In this document: one piece after another, positions 49,299 to 56,328 of the stretch
Position numbering within the stretch: the stretch's first letter is position 1
Layout of the letters: each line of letters opens with the position of its first letter
Source: JANQEA01 sp964466035
GTDB taxonomy: Bacteria; Bipolaricaulota; Bipolaricaulia; UBA7950; UBA9294
Reading direction: 5' to 3'
DNA: 64,000 bases
NCBI GenBank assembly: GCA_964466035.1
Contig: CAYXLR010000001.1
Location: 197,155-261,154, forward strand
Notes under the pieces: model-generated
The model's database searches: none
Seen by the model: the letters and a program-made list of their open reading frames with translations, nothing else
What the model was told of the DNA's origin: nothing
Made by a program: the position numbers and the translations under genes

Positions 49299-49342
49299 TG
49301 TGATGTACATCACTTGACAATGGGTTTTCCGCGGACTATGAT
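49299..49342 (+). promoter_or_regulatory. Surface-protein promoter with CRP/FNR-like dyad at -41.5
   Basis: TTGACA (49314-49319), a 17-base spacer and TATGAT (49337-49342) form a near-perfect sigma70 promoter; transcription should start near 49349. Directly upstream TGTGA-TGTACA-TCACT (49299-49314) is symmetric (GTGATGTACATCAC is a perfect 14-bp palindrome) and matches the CRP-type half-sites TGTGA/TCACA. Its centre at 49306.5 is about 42 bases before the start, the place where class II activators bind. Confidence 0.7.
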
Positions 49343-49373
49343 GAGTACCAAGATCTAGTGGAGAGGCGAATCT

Positions 49374-49418
49374 TTGAGTAAGGAGGTGGTCGCCCGACGC
49401 GCACGAGCTCTCTTCTAG
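49374..49418 (+). CDS. Possible 14-codon leader peptide ahead of the major surface protein
   Basis: GGAGAGG followed by seven bases and TTG starts a 14-codon frame (LSKEVVARRARALF). Directly after it, GCTCTC and GGGAGC can pair. It lies in the long 5' leader (about 130 bases) of the surface-protein gene. It may be a leader peptide or merely a decoy near internal AAGGAGG motifs; evidence is thin. Confidence 0.2.
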   Translation: MSKEVVARRARALF

Positions 49419-49477
49419 GGAGCACGCTTCTTGTCACAAAGCGATTACGGAAGACTGCGTAAGGAGGTTAGTCAATA

Positions 49478-50617
49478 ATGAAAAAGGCTCTCGTACTTGG
49501 CCTGATCTTTGCTGTCGGGCTGGGCTTTTCGGCCTTTGCTCAGACGCTGAGCGGGCACTGGGACACCGACATCACGATCGACCTGACGAGCGGGTCCACG
49601 TGGCCCGACGCGATTACGATCACGTCGGAGATCGTGATCAACTACACGGTCGGTGACTGGACGTTCAGCTCCGAGACCGACATCACGAACGGAGCCTGGG
49701 ACAACCAGGACTTCGATTTCGTCGGCGTGCTCGGCGCGTTCACGATCAGCGGTGACATCGAGTTCGACCCGTCGACGATCGCGTTCGTGTCGTTGGAGGC
49801 GAACGCCACCGTGTCGATCGCCGGTGTGACGTTCGGTGCGTACTTCGACCTGGTGCCGAACGGTACGGACCTGACGCTCACCGGGAGCGGGACGGCCGGC
49901 GACGTGGGGATCGCGGTCGAGGTCGTCCTCGGCGACGAGGTCGACTGCGACTTCGACTTCAACTCGGTCGAGATCGACGTTGACTTCCCGTTCTGCTGCG
50001 CCGACATCTCGGCGGAGCTCGTGTTCACGTGCGCGGGGTTCGACTACGTCGAGTTCTGCTTTGACGCACTGACGATCGAGAACCTGCCGTGGCTGACGCT
50101 GGCCGGATGCGTGAAGTTCCAGACCGACTCGAAGGTGTTCACGTTCGAGCCGGAGATCGATCTTGGCGTGATCGGCTGTGACTTCGACCTGTTCTACCGC
50201 CTGGTGACCGACGGCGGGACGAACTACGATCCGCTGCTGATCGATGGGATCCAGTTCGACGGGATCCAGATCGCCTGCGAGATCGGCGGGGTCGCGTTCA
50301 CGGGGATCACCTACTGGGGACCGGATGACCACGGTCCGTGGTATGCGCCCGGCTCTCCTGGGATCCTGTACGGATACGAGGAGTACTGGGAGGCGTACCA
50401 GATCGCGACGACCGACGACGGATGCTGCGGGCCGTTCAGCTTCGACGTGACCGTCTTCTTCGCTGAGGACGGGACGGCGCTGTTCGACGTGGCGTACGTG
50501 GTCGCGAACATGGAGATCCAGGTTGCGACGCAGTTCACGTTCAGCCTGGGACTCGAGACCGACCTCGAGGCCGGTGAGGTCAACAACCTGACCTTCGGCT
50601 TCCTCGTGGAGTGGTAG
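49478..50617 (+). CDS. Major beta-rich outer-membrane/surface protein
   Basis: A 379-residue secreted protein. The signal peptide MKKALVLGLIFAVGLGFSAFAQ is cleaved after FAQ or so. The mature chain consists of regular alternating strands (TDITIDLTSGS, ITITSEIVINYTVGDWTFSSETDI, VSLEANATVSIAGVTFGAYFDLV) with 10 or more cysteines (CDFDFNS, FPFCCADIS, GCCGPFS) that may form disulfides, and the last residues are NNLTFGFLVEW, an aromatic end typical of outer-membrane barrels. An excellent AAGGAGG precedes ATG 49478. The strong promoter and terminator imply high expression. I recognise no named family; a porin or sheath-like role beside the SLH tether is inferred. Confidence 0.82.
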   Translation: MKKALVLGLIFAVGLGFSAFAQTLSGHWDTDITIDLTSGSTWPDAITITSEIVINYTVGDWTFSSETDITNGAWDNQDFDFVGVLGAFTISGDIEFDPSTIAFVSLEANATVSIAGVTFGAYFDLVPNGTDLTLTGSGTAGDVGIAVEVVLGDEVDCDFDFNSVEIDVDFPFCCADISAELVFTCAGFDYVEFCFDALTIENLPWLTLAGCVKFQTDSKVFTFEPEIDLGVIGCDFDLFYRLVTDGGTNYDPLLIDGIQFDGIQIACEIGGVAFTGITYWGPDDHGPWYAPGSPGILYGYEEYWEAYQIATTDDGCCGPFSFDVTVFFAEDGTALFDVAYVVANMEIQVATQFTFSLGLETDLEAGEVNNLTFGFLVEW

Positions 50618-50644
50618 GTCGGCATCTCTAAGTGAGTCACGTAC

Positions 50645-50676
50645 AGGGCCCCGGTTCGCCGGGGCCCTTTCTCTTT
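50645..50676 (+). terminator. Intrinsic terminator of the surface-protein gene
   Basis: AGGGCCCCGG-TTCG-CCGGGGCCCT forms a perfect 10-bp stem with a stable UUCG tetraloop, followed by TTCTCTTT. It begins 27 bases after the stop codon. Confidence 0.9.
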
Positions 50677-50741
50677 GGGCGGGCGCCAGGGGTTCTTAGA
50701 GGCCCACTCCAAGTCCGGCCGGGACCGCGCGGCGCGGTCCG

Positions 50742-51047
50742 TTACTCCTCCTCGCAGCGGCAGCGGTAGACGTAGAACGTATCGGTGACCGAATGCGGTA
50801 GACCCTCGACGTCCCAGACGGTGAGGATCACGGTGTACCAGCCGGGACGCCGGAACTGTCGCTCGACGATCTCTCCATCGATCGCGAATCCGTCGCTCCA
50901 ACTCCACCGGTAGCGGCGGGAGGGGGAATCGTCCGTTGGTTGATCGCCTCGAAAGAACGGCCCTACGGGGTACAATGCCCGAGGGCTGGTTTGCAGAGAC
51001 CGGGCGCAGTCGGTTCGTCCGCGCTGCGCATCGTCGGTGCGAGGCAA
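50742..51047 (-). pseudogene. PKD-domain fragment
   Basis: The frame ending at 50742 encodes YRWSWSDGFAIDGEIVERQF, then RRPGWYTVILTVWDVEGLPHSV and TDTFYVYRCRC, i.e. the C-terminal two-thirds of a PKD domain (Y-x-W-x-x-x-D-G ... G-x-Y-x-V-x-L-x-V). The beginning of the domain is missing, and the upstream residues of the frame look unrelated and overlap the 5' region of the divergent esterase gene. It is best read as the remains of a larger surface protein, though a short expressed gene is not excluded. Confidence 0.5.
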
Positions 51048-51097
51048 CTTGCGAGCACGAAGGATCCGGTGCGCTCACCGGGGAAGGGGTGCCGGGC

Positions 51098-52681
51098 ATG
51101 TTGCATCGAATCGACAAGAGGGGCTTCCTCCTCATCGCGGCCTCGCTCGCACTGTGCATCGGCGTGGCCGGGGTGCGGGGAGCCGGCCTCGACGCTCTGG
51201 TGGAGGCGTTCTTCGTCGCCTCGGATCCGGATGAGCGAGCAGGAGCGATCGAGCAGCTGGTCTCGTCGGGGTTCGGTGTGTCCGAGATCGCGAGCCGTCT
51301 CAGGGCCGGTCGGGTCTACTCGAACGAGGTCGATCGCGGCTGGTCCGTGTACTACAGCGAGTGCCTCGACGGCGCGGCGCGACCGTTCCACGTCTTCGTA
51401 CCGCAGTCCTACGATCCGGCGGCTCCGGTCCCCGTGTTGTTCGACCTTCACGGAGCCGTTTCCCGCGTGGAGCCGTACCCGGTCGAGAGCCTTATGCAAA
51501 GGCGCACGCTGTGGGAACCGACCGCCAGTGAGGAGGGCTGGATCCTCGTCGTGCCGCACGGGAACTACGGGGCGACGTGGTGGAGCGAGGCCGGCCGCGC
51601 GAACCTGCACGCACAGCTCGCCTTCCTGAAGCACCGCTACAACGTCGATGAGAACCGCGTCTTCCTGTCCGGCTTCTCCGACGGCGGGACGGGGGCCCTG
51701 TGGATGGGATTCCACGACGCGACGGCCTGGGCCGGGTTCGTCGACATCTACGGGCATCCGGTCATCGCCGGCTACGGACCGTATCAGACGTATCCGAGGA
51801 ACCTGCTCAACCGGCCGATCCGCGCGTCGAACGGCACGTACGATGAGCTGTACCCGGCGTCGGAGATCCGGTTGTACGTCGATCAGCTGCTCGATCTCGG
51901 GATCGACATCGATTGGACCGCCCACCCGACCGATCATGACATCCAAGCCGTCGCCTTGGAGCGCCCGGCGGTCGTCTCGTTCATCGAGCGCGTCGAGCGC
52001 GACCCGCATCCGACGCGCGCGATCTGGGAGTCCTCCGACGTCACCGTCGGCCGGTGCGACTGGGTCCAGATCGACGAGATCGCCGACGTGGGGAACAACC
52101 TCGGCTTCGAGGACGCGAACGTCTGGCCGCTGAAGGAGGAGATCCGCTTCGGCGCGGCGTTCGTGTACCAGGGCGCGGACGTGGGCTTCCTGATCATGGG
52201 GGTCGAGCCGTGGACCATTGCGCACTTCGCCGGCGTCAAGACGGGTGATAAGATCGTGCGGATCGACGAGTACCCGGTCGAGACCGGCTACGAGGTCCCT
52301 GCGATCGTCGACGCGAAGAACCCCGGAGCCCCGGTCGAAATCGAGGTCATCCGCGACGGCGAGACGCTCGTCCTGCACGGCGAGGTGCCGCAGATCGAGC
52401 CGGCGTATCCACGCGTCGAGACGACCGGATCGATCGAAGCCGTAGCCGGCGGCAACCGGGTCGACGTCACGGTCCGAAACGTCGCGCGGTACACGCTATT
52501 CATCAGCAGCGAGCTGTTCGACCTCGATGAACCGATCGTCGTCCTCACCAACGGCATCGAGACGTTCTCCGGGATCGCCGAGCCGGTCGTGCGCTTCATG
52601 CTCGAACAAGCCGCGAGGGACGACGATCGCCGGGCGGTCTACGAAGCGAGGATCGAGGTCGTCGTACCGCCGGTCGAGTGA
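51098..52681 (+). CDS. Secreted esterase-like alpha/beta hydrolase with C-terminal PDZ domain
   Basis: A 527-residue exported protein with a signal peptide (KRGFLLIAASLALCIGVAGVRGA). The hydrolase domain (about 95-310) resembles PHB-depolymerase/feruloyl esterase-like enzymes: PVPVLFDLHGAVSRVEPY (oxyanion region), RVFLSGFSDGGTGALWMGF with the nucleophile Ser in G-x-S-x-G, and DWTAHPTDHDI supplying Asp/His candidates. The PDZ domain (about 370-450) contains AHFAGVKTGDKIVRIDEYPVE, then NPGAPVEIEVIRDGETLVLHGEV. The final part is beta-rich. GGGGAAGGGG precedes ATG 51098. PDZ fused to an esterase is not common; substrate unknown. Confidence 0.78.
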   Translation: MLHRIDKRGFLLIAASLALCIGVAGVRGAGLDALVEAFFVASDPDERAGAIEQLVSSGFGVSEIASRLRAGRVYSNEVDRGWSVYYSECLDGAARPFHVFVPQSYDPAAPVPVLFDLHGAVSRVEPYPVESLMQRRTLWEPTASEEGWILVVPHGNYGATWWSEAGRANLHAQLAFLKHRYNVDENRVFLSGFSDGGTGALWMGFHDATAWAGFVDIYGHPVIAGYGPYQTYPRNLLNRPIRASNGTYDELYPASEIRLYVDQLLDLGIDIDWTAHPTDHDIQAVALERPAVVSFIERVERDPHPTRAIWESSDVTVGRCDWVQIDEIADVGNNLGFEDANVWPLKEEIRFGAAFVYQGADVGFLIMGVEPWTIAHFAGVKTGDKIVRIDEYPVETGYEVPAIVDAKNPGAPVEIEVIRDGETLVLHGEVPQIEPAYPRVETTGSIEAVAGGNRVDVTVRNVARYTLFISSELFDLDEPIVVLTNGIETFSGIAEPVVRFMLEQAARDDDRRAVYEARIEVVVPPVE

Positions 52682-52752
52682 GGGATCGGACGCTGGCTCG
52701 GGCGAGCGCCGTTCCGCGCGCATCGAGCGCACGCCGTCACTTCGCAGCGCGC

Positions 52753-52781
52753 TCGACAGCGAATCGCGGGCTCTGTAGGAT
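52753..52781 (+). promoter_or_regulatory. Candidate promoter of the 156-residue hypothetical gene
   Basis: TCGACA (52753-52758), 17 bases, TAGGAT (52776-52781) preceded by TG. Start near 52788; the leader then holds GAGGAGG before ATG 52805. Confidence 0.45.
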
Positions 52782-52804
52782 GGACGCCTTATCGAGGAGG
52801 CGCC

Positions 52805-53275
52805 ATGGACGGACCTGCGAAGGGAATCGGCGAAGAGACGCACAAGAAGCTGGCGATCGACCTGTTCAACCGGGTCTGGGATCTGCTCGACAAGGCCGAT
52901 CGGACGGTCGAAGAGGAGGACGAAATGGTCCACGCGGCGCACGCGTCGCGATACCACTGGGGGGAGATCGGCACGCCGCTTGAATTCGAGCGCGGGGAGT
53001 GGCAGATCTCGAGGGTCTACTCGGTGCTGAATCGACCGGAGGCCGCCTTGCACCACGCGGACCGCTGTCTCGAGATCTGCGAAGAAAACGGGATCGGAGA
53101 CTTCGACCTCGCGTTCGCCTACGAGGCGCACGCCCGGGCGCACGCGGCGGCCGGGAACGAATCGAAGAGTCAGGAGTTCATCGCGCTCGCCGAGAAGGCG
53201 GCCGAGGCGATCGAGGACGAAGGGAATCGGAAGTACACCCTCGGCGAGCTCGCGGGCGTCAAGGGGATACTTTAG
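52805..53275 (+). CDS. TPR-like helical protein of unknown function
   Basis: A 156-residue all-helical protein: KKLAIDLFNRVWDLLDKADRTVEEEDEMVHAAHASRYHWGEIG, then GEWQISRVYSVLNRPEAALHHADRCLEICEENG and FDLAFAYEAHARAHAAAGNESKSQEFIALAEKAAEAI. The two latter blocks have the A-x-x-x-L-G spacing of tetratricopeptide repeats. Similar stand-alone proteins occur in many bacteria without known function. A strong GAGGAGGCGCC supports ATG 52805. Confidence 0.75.
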   Translation: MDGPAKGIGEETHKKLAIDLFNRVWDLLDKADRTVEEEDEMVHAAHASRYHWGEIGTPLEFERGEWQISRVYSVLNRPEAALHHADRCLEICEENGIGDFDLAFAYEAHARAHAAAGNESKSQEFIALAEKAAEAIEDEGNRKYTLGELAGVKGIL

Positions 53276-53370
53276 ACACGGTCGGTCGATTCTTGCTGGG
53301 TCGAAAGGGGCTGGCTGAGCGGACAGTCCGGGACCTCGAAGAGATCGATCGCTCCGCGCCGAACGGTCGG

Positions 53371-53667
53371 CTACCCCGGCGTCCCGCGCAGGGCGAAGCG
53401 GATCCGGTTCCCGGCGTGGCCGACGATCGCGATGTCGATCGGCTCGTTGTGCTCCTCTTCCTCTCCGATTCGCAGTCTGTACGACTCGTGCAACGCGCTG
53501 GCGAGGGAGGAGAGGAGGAGCGGTTCGGTCTCCTCACTCGCGACGAACGTCCCGGCCAAGCCGTCGGGCGGCTCGCCCTCGATCGATGCCTGTCCCTCGA
53601 TTCGCCACGAGCCCCACATGAGGTACGCCAGGCCGGTGTAGCCCGCCAATCTGTTTCGGTGGTCCAT
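53371..53667 (-). CDS. Hypothetical small protein
   Basis: A 98-residue protein that starts MDHRNRLAGYTGLAYLMWGSWRIEGQ at ATG 53667, behind AAGGGG. It is beta-rich with a charged middle (SYRLRIGEEEEHNEPIDIAIVGH) and no signal peptide or known motif. I do not recognise it. It converges on the TPR-like gene. Confidence 0.5.
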   Translation of the reverse strand: MDHRNRLAGYTGLAYLMWGSWRIEGQASIEGEPPDGLAGTFVASEETEPLLLSSLASALHESYRLRIGEEEEHNEPIDIAIVGHAGNRIRFALRGTPG

Positions 53668-53808
53668 CGATACCCCTTCCGCCCGACCCTGCGAGCAGCC
53701 TCTGTCGTTCGATGGGCCCAACGGTAGTGCGGTGGCCGGATCGCGTCAAGGAAGGCCGTCCGCTTCCAAAGCGTCGGATGCACCATGGCGGCAGAGCCCG
53801 CTACGGCA

Positions 53809-53837
53809 TTGACGATCCGCCCGTTCCACCGTAATGT
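53809..53837 (+). promoter_or_regulatory. Candidate promoter of the thiolase operon
   Basis: TTGACG (53809-53814), a 17-base spacer, TAATGT (53832-53837). It leaves a leader of about 97 bases before ATG 53941, which itself has AAGGAG upstream. Confidence 0.45.
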
Positions 53838-53940
53838 AAGACAGACTGACAGCTAGGCCGTTTCGCACGGCGGCGGCTTCTCCGGGACGGCTCGGTGCGG
53901 AGGATTTCCTCTTGGGGTACGAGGAGCGAAAGGAGTTGGA

Positions 53941-54636
53941 ATGGCGAACATCAGCGAACTCGAGGCGTCTCTTCGCCCATCGGCGATGGACATGCCTCCG
54001 TACCCGCCGAAGGTGATCACCCTCGCCAGCGGGGAGGAGATGGTCGTACGGCAGGTCGAGCGGGACGAGATCCCGACCCTGCTCGAGGCGATCTACCCGC
54101 TGCTCTGGGTCGAGCGCGACTTCTACGACATCGTCGCCGCGCGGCTGTTCGGCGAGCTGCTCGCCTACAAGCGGTATCGGGTGAAGGACGAGTACGTCCT
54201 CGCCGGGCTGATCGACGGGGTGCTCGCCGGGATGGTCAACGGCCGATTGGTCGACGGGAAGACGGGGATGAGCTACCACACCCTGACGATCCGCCGCGGG
54301 CTTCGCGTCGGGTCGCACCTGTTCGCGGCCAAGATGGAGTACCACATCGAACACTGCGGCCAGGAGGAGGTCCTGATCGTCGCCGAGAGCCCGATCGGCT
54401 TCCGTCGCTGGATGATCGAGTACCCGCTCGAGAAGCGGTTCGAGGTGCAGCACGAGCTCGGCGGCGTTCCCTCGTGGGTCCTGCTGAAGGAGACCTACTA
54501 CAACGCCAAGCCGCGTCTCGTCTCCGGGCGTCGCCCGGTCCCCGACGAACTGATGCGGGGAGCCGCGACGATCTCCCTTCCCGAAGAGGACCTCGTCGTC
54601 CGCCAGGTGGCCGGTGAGAAGAAGGGGGACGAATGA
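53941..54636 (+). CDS. GNAT-like protein of unknown function in thiolase operon
   Basis: A 231-residue protein. After PPKVITLASGEEMVVRQVERDEIPTLLEAIYPLL, the arrangement of strands and a weak R-R-G-L-R-V-G-S acetyl-CoA-loop-like segment (TIRRGLRVGSHLFAAKMEYH) suggest a divergent GNAT fold. The end repeats EDLVVRQVAGEKKGD. I cannot assign a reaction. It is the first gene of a three-gene operon with 4-base overlaps, followed by a thiolase and a DUF35 protein, so it probably acts on a CoA ester or on a partner of that complex. Confidence 0.55.
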   Translation: MANISELEASLRPSAMDMPPYPPKVITLASGEEMVVRQVERDEIPTLLEAIYPLLWVERDFYDIVAARLFGELLAYKRYRVKDEYVLAGLIDGVLAGMVNGRLVDGKTGMSYHTLTIRRGLRVGSHLFAAKMEYHIEHCGQEEVLIVAESPIGFRRWMIEYPLEKRFEVQHELGGVPSWVLLKETYYNAKPRLVSGRRPVPDELMRGAATISLPEEDLVVRQVAGEKKGDE

Positions 54637-55817
54637 AACCCGTCTACATCGCCGGCGCCGGGATGACGAAGTTCGGCCGATCGGAATGGTCGCTGATGAA
54701 GCTCGCCTCCGTCGCCTCCCTCGCTGCGATCCATCACGCGGACCTCGGTGCGATCCCGGTCGATTCCGTCGTCGTCGCGAACATGGGCGCAGCGCGCATC
54801 AACCACCAGACGGCGCTCGGGAGCGCCCTCGTCGACCGGCTGGCGCTCTACCCGGCGATGGCCGAGGCGGTCGAGAACGGGCCGGCCTCCGGCGCGTCGG
54901 CGTTCAAGGTCGGATGCCAGGCGGTCGCGTCCGGAATGGCCGACGTCGTGCTCGTCACCGGCGTCGAGCGAATGCGGATCGTGAACGGGCTGGAGGGGAC
55001 CGACTTCGTCGCCAGCCTGACGCAACCGGAGGCCGAGTACATCTACGGGGTCACTCTGCCGGCCCTCGCCGGGATGTTCGCCCGGCTGTTCATGGACCGG
55101 TTCGGGGTCGAGCGGAAGCACCTGGCGATGATCGCGATCAAGAACCACGAGAACGCGATGAAGAACCCGTATGCGCACATCCAGCAGACCGTGACGATGG
55201 AAGGGATCCTGACGGCGCCGGAGGCGGTGGTGAACAACCCGCCGATCGCCGAGCCGCTCCACTTGTTCGACTGCTGCCCGGTCAGCGACGGCGCGGCGTC
55301 CGTCGTCCTCGTCTCCGAGGAGGTCGCGGCGAAGCTCGACGGGCCGAAGGTCCGCGTCGCCGGGATCGGCCAAGCGACCGACACGCACGCCGTCCACGAG
55401 CGGGAGGACCCGACCGACCTGAAGGCCGTCCGGATCGCGAGCGAGAAGGCGTTCTCAACGGCCGGCCTGAAACCGGGCGACGTCGACGTCGCCGAGCTCC
55501 ACGACGCGTTCACCATCCTCGAGATCGCGGAGAGCGAGGCGGCCGGCTTCTTCGAACGGGGCGAAGCGCACGAGGCGATCGAGCGTGGGGAAACCCGGCT
55601 CGACGGCAGACTGCCGATCAACCCGTCCGGCGGGCTGAAGGCGAAGGGGCATCCGGTCGGCGCGACCGGCGTGGCCCAGCTCGTCGAGCTCGTCTGGCAG
55701 CTGCGCGGCGAGGCCGACGCGCGGCAGGTGAAGGACGGAAAGGTCGCGTACGCCTGCAACTTCGGCGGCTTCGGGAACAACGTGGTGGCGACCGTGCTGC
55801 GAAGGGAGGAGAAGTGA
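54633..55817 (+). CDS. Thiolase family protein (SCP-x-like acetyl-CoA acetyltransferase)
   Basis: A 394-residue thiolase-fold protein. NGPASGASAFKVGCQAVASG lies at the position of the nucleophile (Cys in VGCQAV is a candidate, not in the usual C-S-G context), then HLFDCCPVSDGAASVVLVSEE, VDVAELHDAFTILE and GDGRLPINPSGGLKAKGHPVGATGVAQLVELV-like segments (NPSGGLKAKGHPVGATG, the strict thiolase motif with catalytic His). Such thiolases with a DUF35 partner make or break acetoacetyl-CoA in archaea-like mevalonate or fatty acid pathways. It overlaps both neighbours by 4 bases. Confidence 0.87.
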   Translation: MKPVYIAGAGMTKFGRSEWSLMKLASVASLAAIHHADLGAIPVDSVVVANMGAARINHQTALGSALVDRLALYPAMAEAVENGPASGASAFKVGCQAVASGMADVVLVTGVERMRIVNGLEGTDFVASLTQPEAEYIYGVTLPALAGMFARLFMDRFGVERKHLAMIAIKNHENAMKNPYAHIQQTVTMEGILTAPEAVVNNPPIAEPLHLFDCCPVSDGAASVVLVSEEVAAKLDGPKVRVAGIGQATDTHAVHEREDPTDLKAVRIASEKAFSTAGLKPGDVDVAELHDAFTILEIAESEAAGFFERGEAHEAIERGETRLDGRLPINPSGGLKAKGHPVGATGVAQLVELVWQLRGEADARQVKDGKVAYACNFGGFGNNVVATVLRREEK

Positions 55818-56152
55818 GCGACAACGTCTACGGTGCGAAGTGCACGTCGTGCGGCACGGTGAGCTACCCGACGCGCGCGGTCTGCCCCAACTGCCGGAAC
55901 GAGACGTTCGAGCCGATCGAGATCGGCGGCGAGGGGAAGGTCCTGACGTACACCGACGTCTACGCCCTGGCGATCGACTACGAGACGCGGTATCTGCGGC
56001 TCGCGATCGTCGAGCTCGACGACGGAATCCGGGTGACCGGGCAGCTTCTCGACGACGACCCGAAGCTCGGCAAGCGGGTGAAGTCGACGGTCGGCATCGT
56101 GCGCACGTCGGACGAGGCGCCGATCCTCGGGCTGCAGTTCGTACCCGTTTAG
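55814..56152 (+). CDS. Zn-ribbon OB-fold protein (DUF35)
   Basis: A 112-residue protein: rubredoxin-like zinc ribbon AKCTSCGTVSYPTRAVCPNCRNETF followed by an OB fold (EGKVLTYTDVYALAIDYETRYLRLAIVEL, then VTGQLLDDDPKLGKRVK). DUF35 proteins bind CoA esters and bridge thiolase and HMG-CoA synthase in archaeal complexes, and accompany SCP-x thiolases in bacteria. It starts at GTG 55814, overlapping the thiolase stop as GTGA. Confidence 0.9.
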   Translation: MSDNVYGAKCTSCGTVSYPTRAVCPNCRNETFEPIEIGGEGKVLTYTDVYALAIDYETRYLRLAIVELDDGIRVTGQLLDDDPKLGKRVKSTVGIVRTSDEAPILGLQFVPV

Positions 56153-56187
56153 CGGGCCTCTCCAACGGGAACGATTCGGAATCAGAG

Positions 56188-56213
56188 GCGCCCTCTCTGG
56201 AGGGCGCTTCTCC
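56188..56213 (+). terminator. Likely intrinsic terminator of the thiolase operon
   Basis: GCGCCCTC-TCTG-GAGGGCGC is a perfect 8-bp stem followed by TTCTCC. The T-tract is short, so its strength is uncertain. It lies 35 bases after the DUF35 stop. Confidence 0.6.
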
Positions 56214-56328
56214 ATCTCCGGCTGTGCGCCCCCGGTCGCCGTTTTGAACGCGGCGGCCCGATGGCCCAACATACGGTTCGACGGCCGCGATCCCGCGCCG
56301 TTGAGGCACTCGACTTGGGAGGTGTGGC

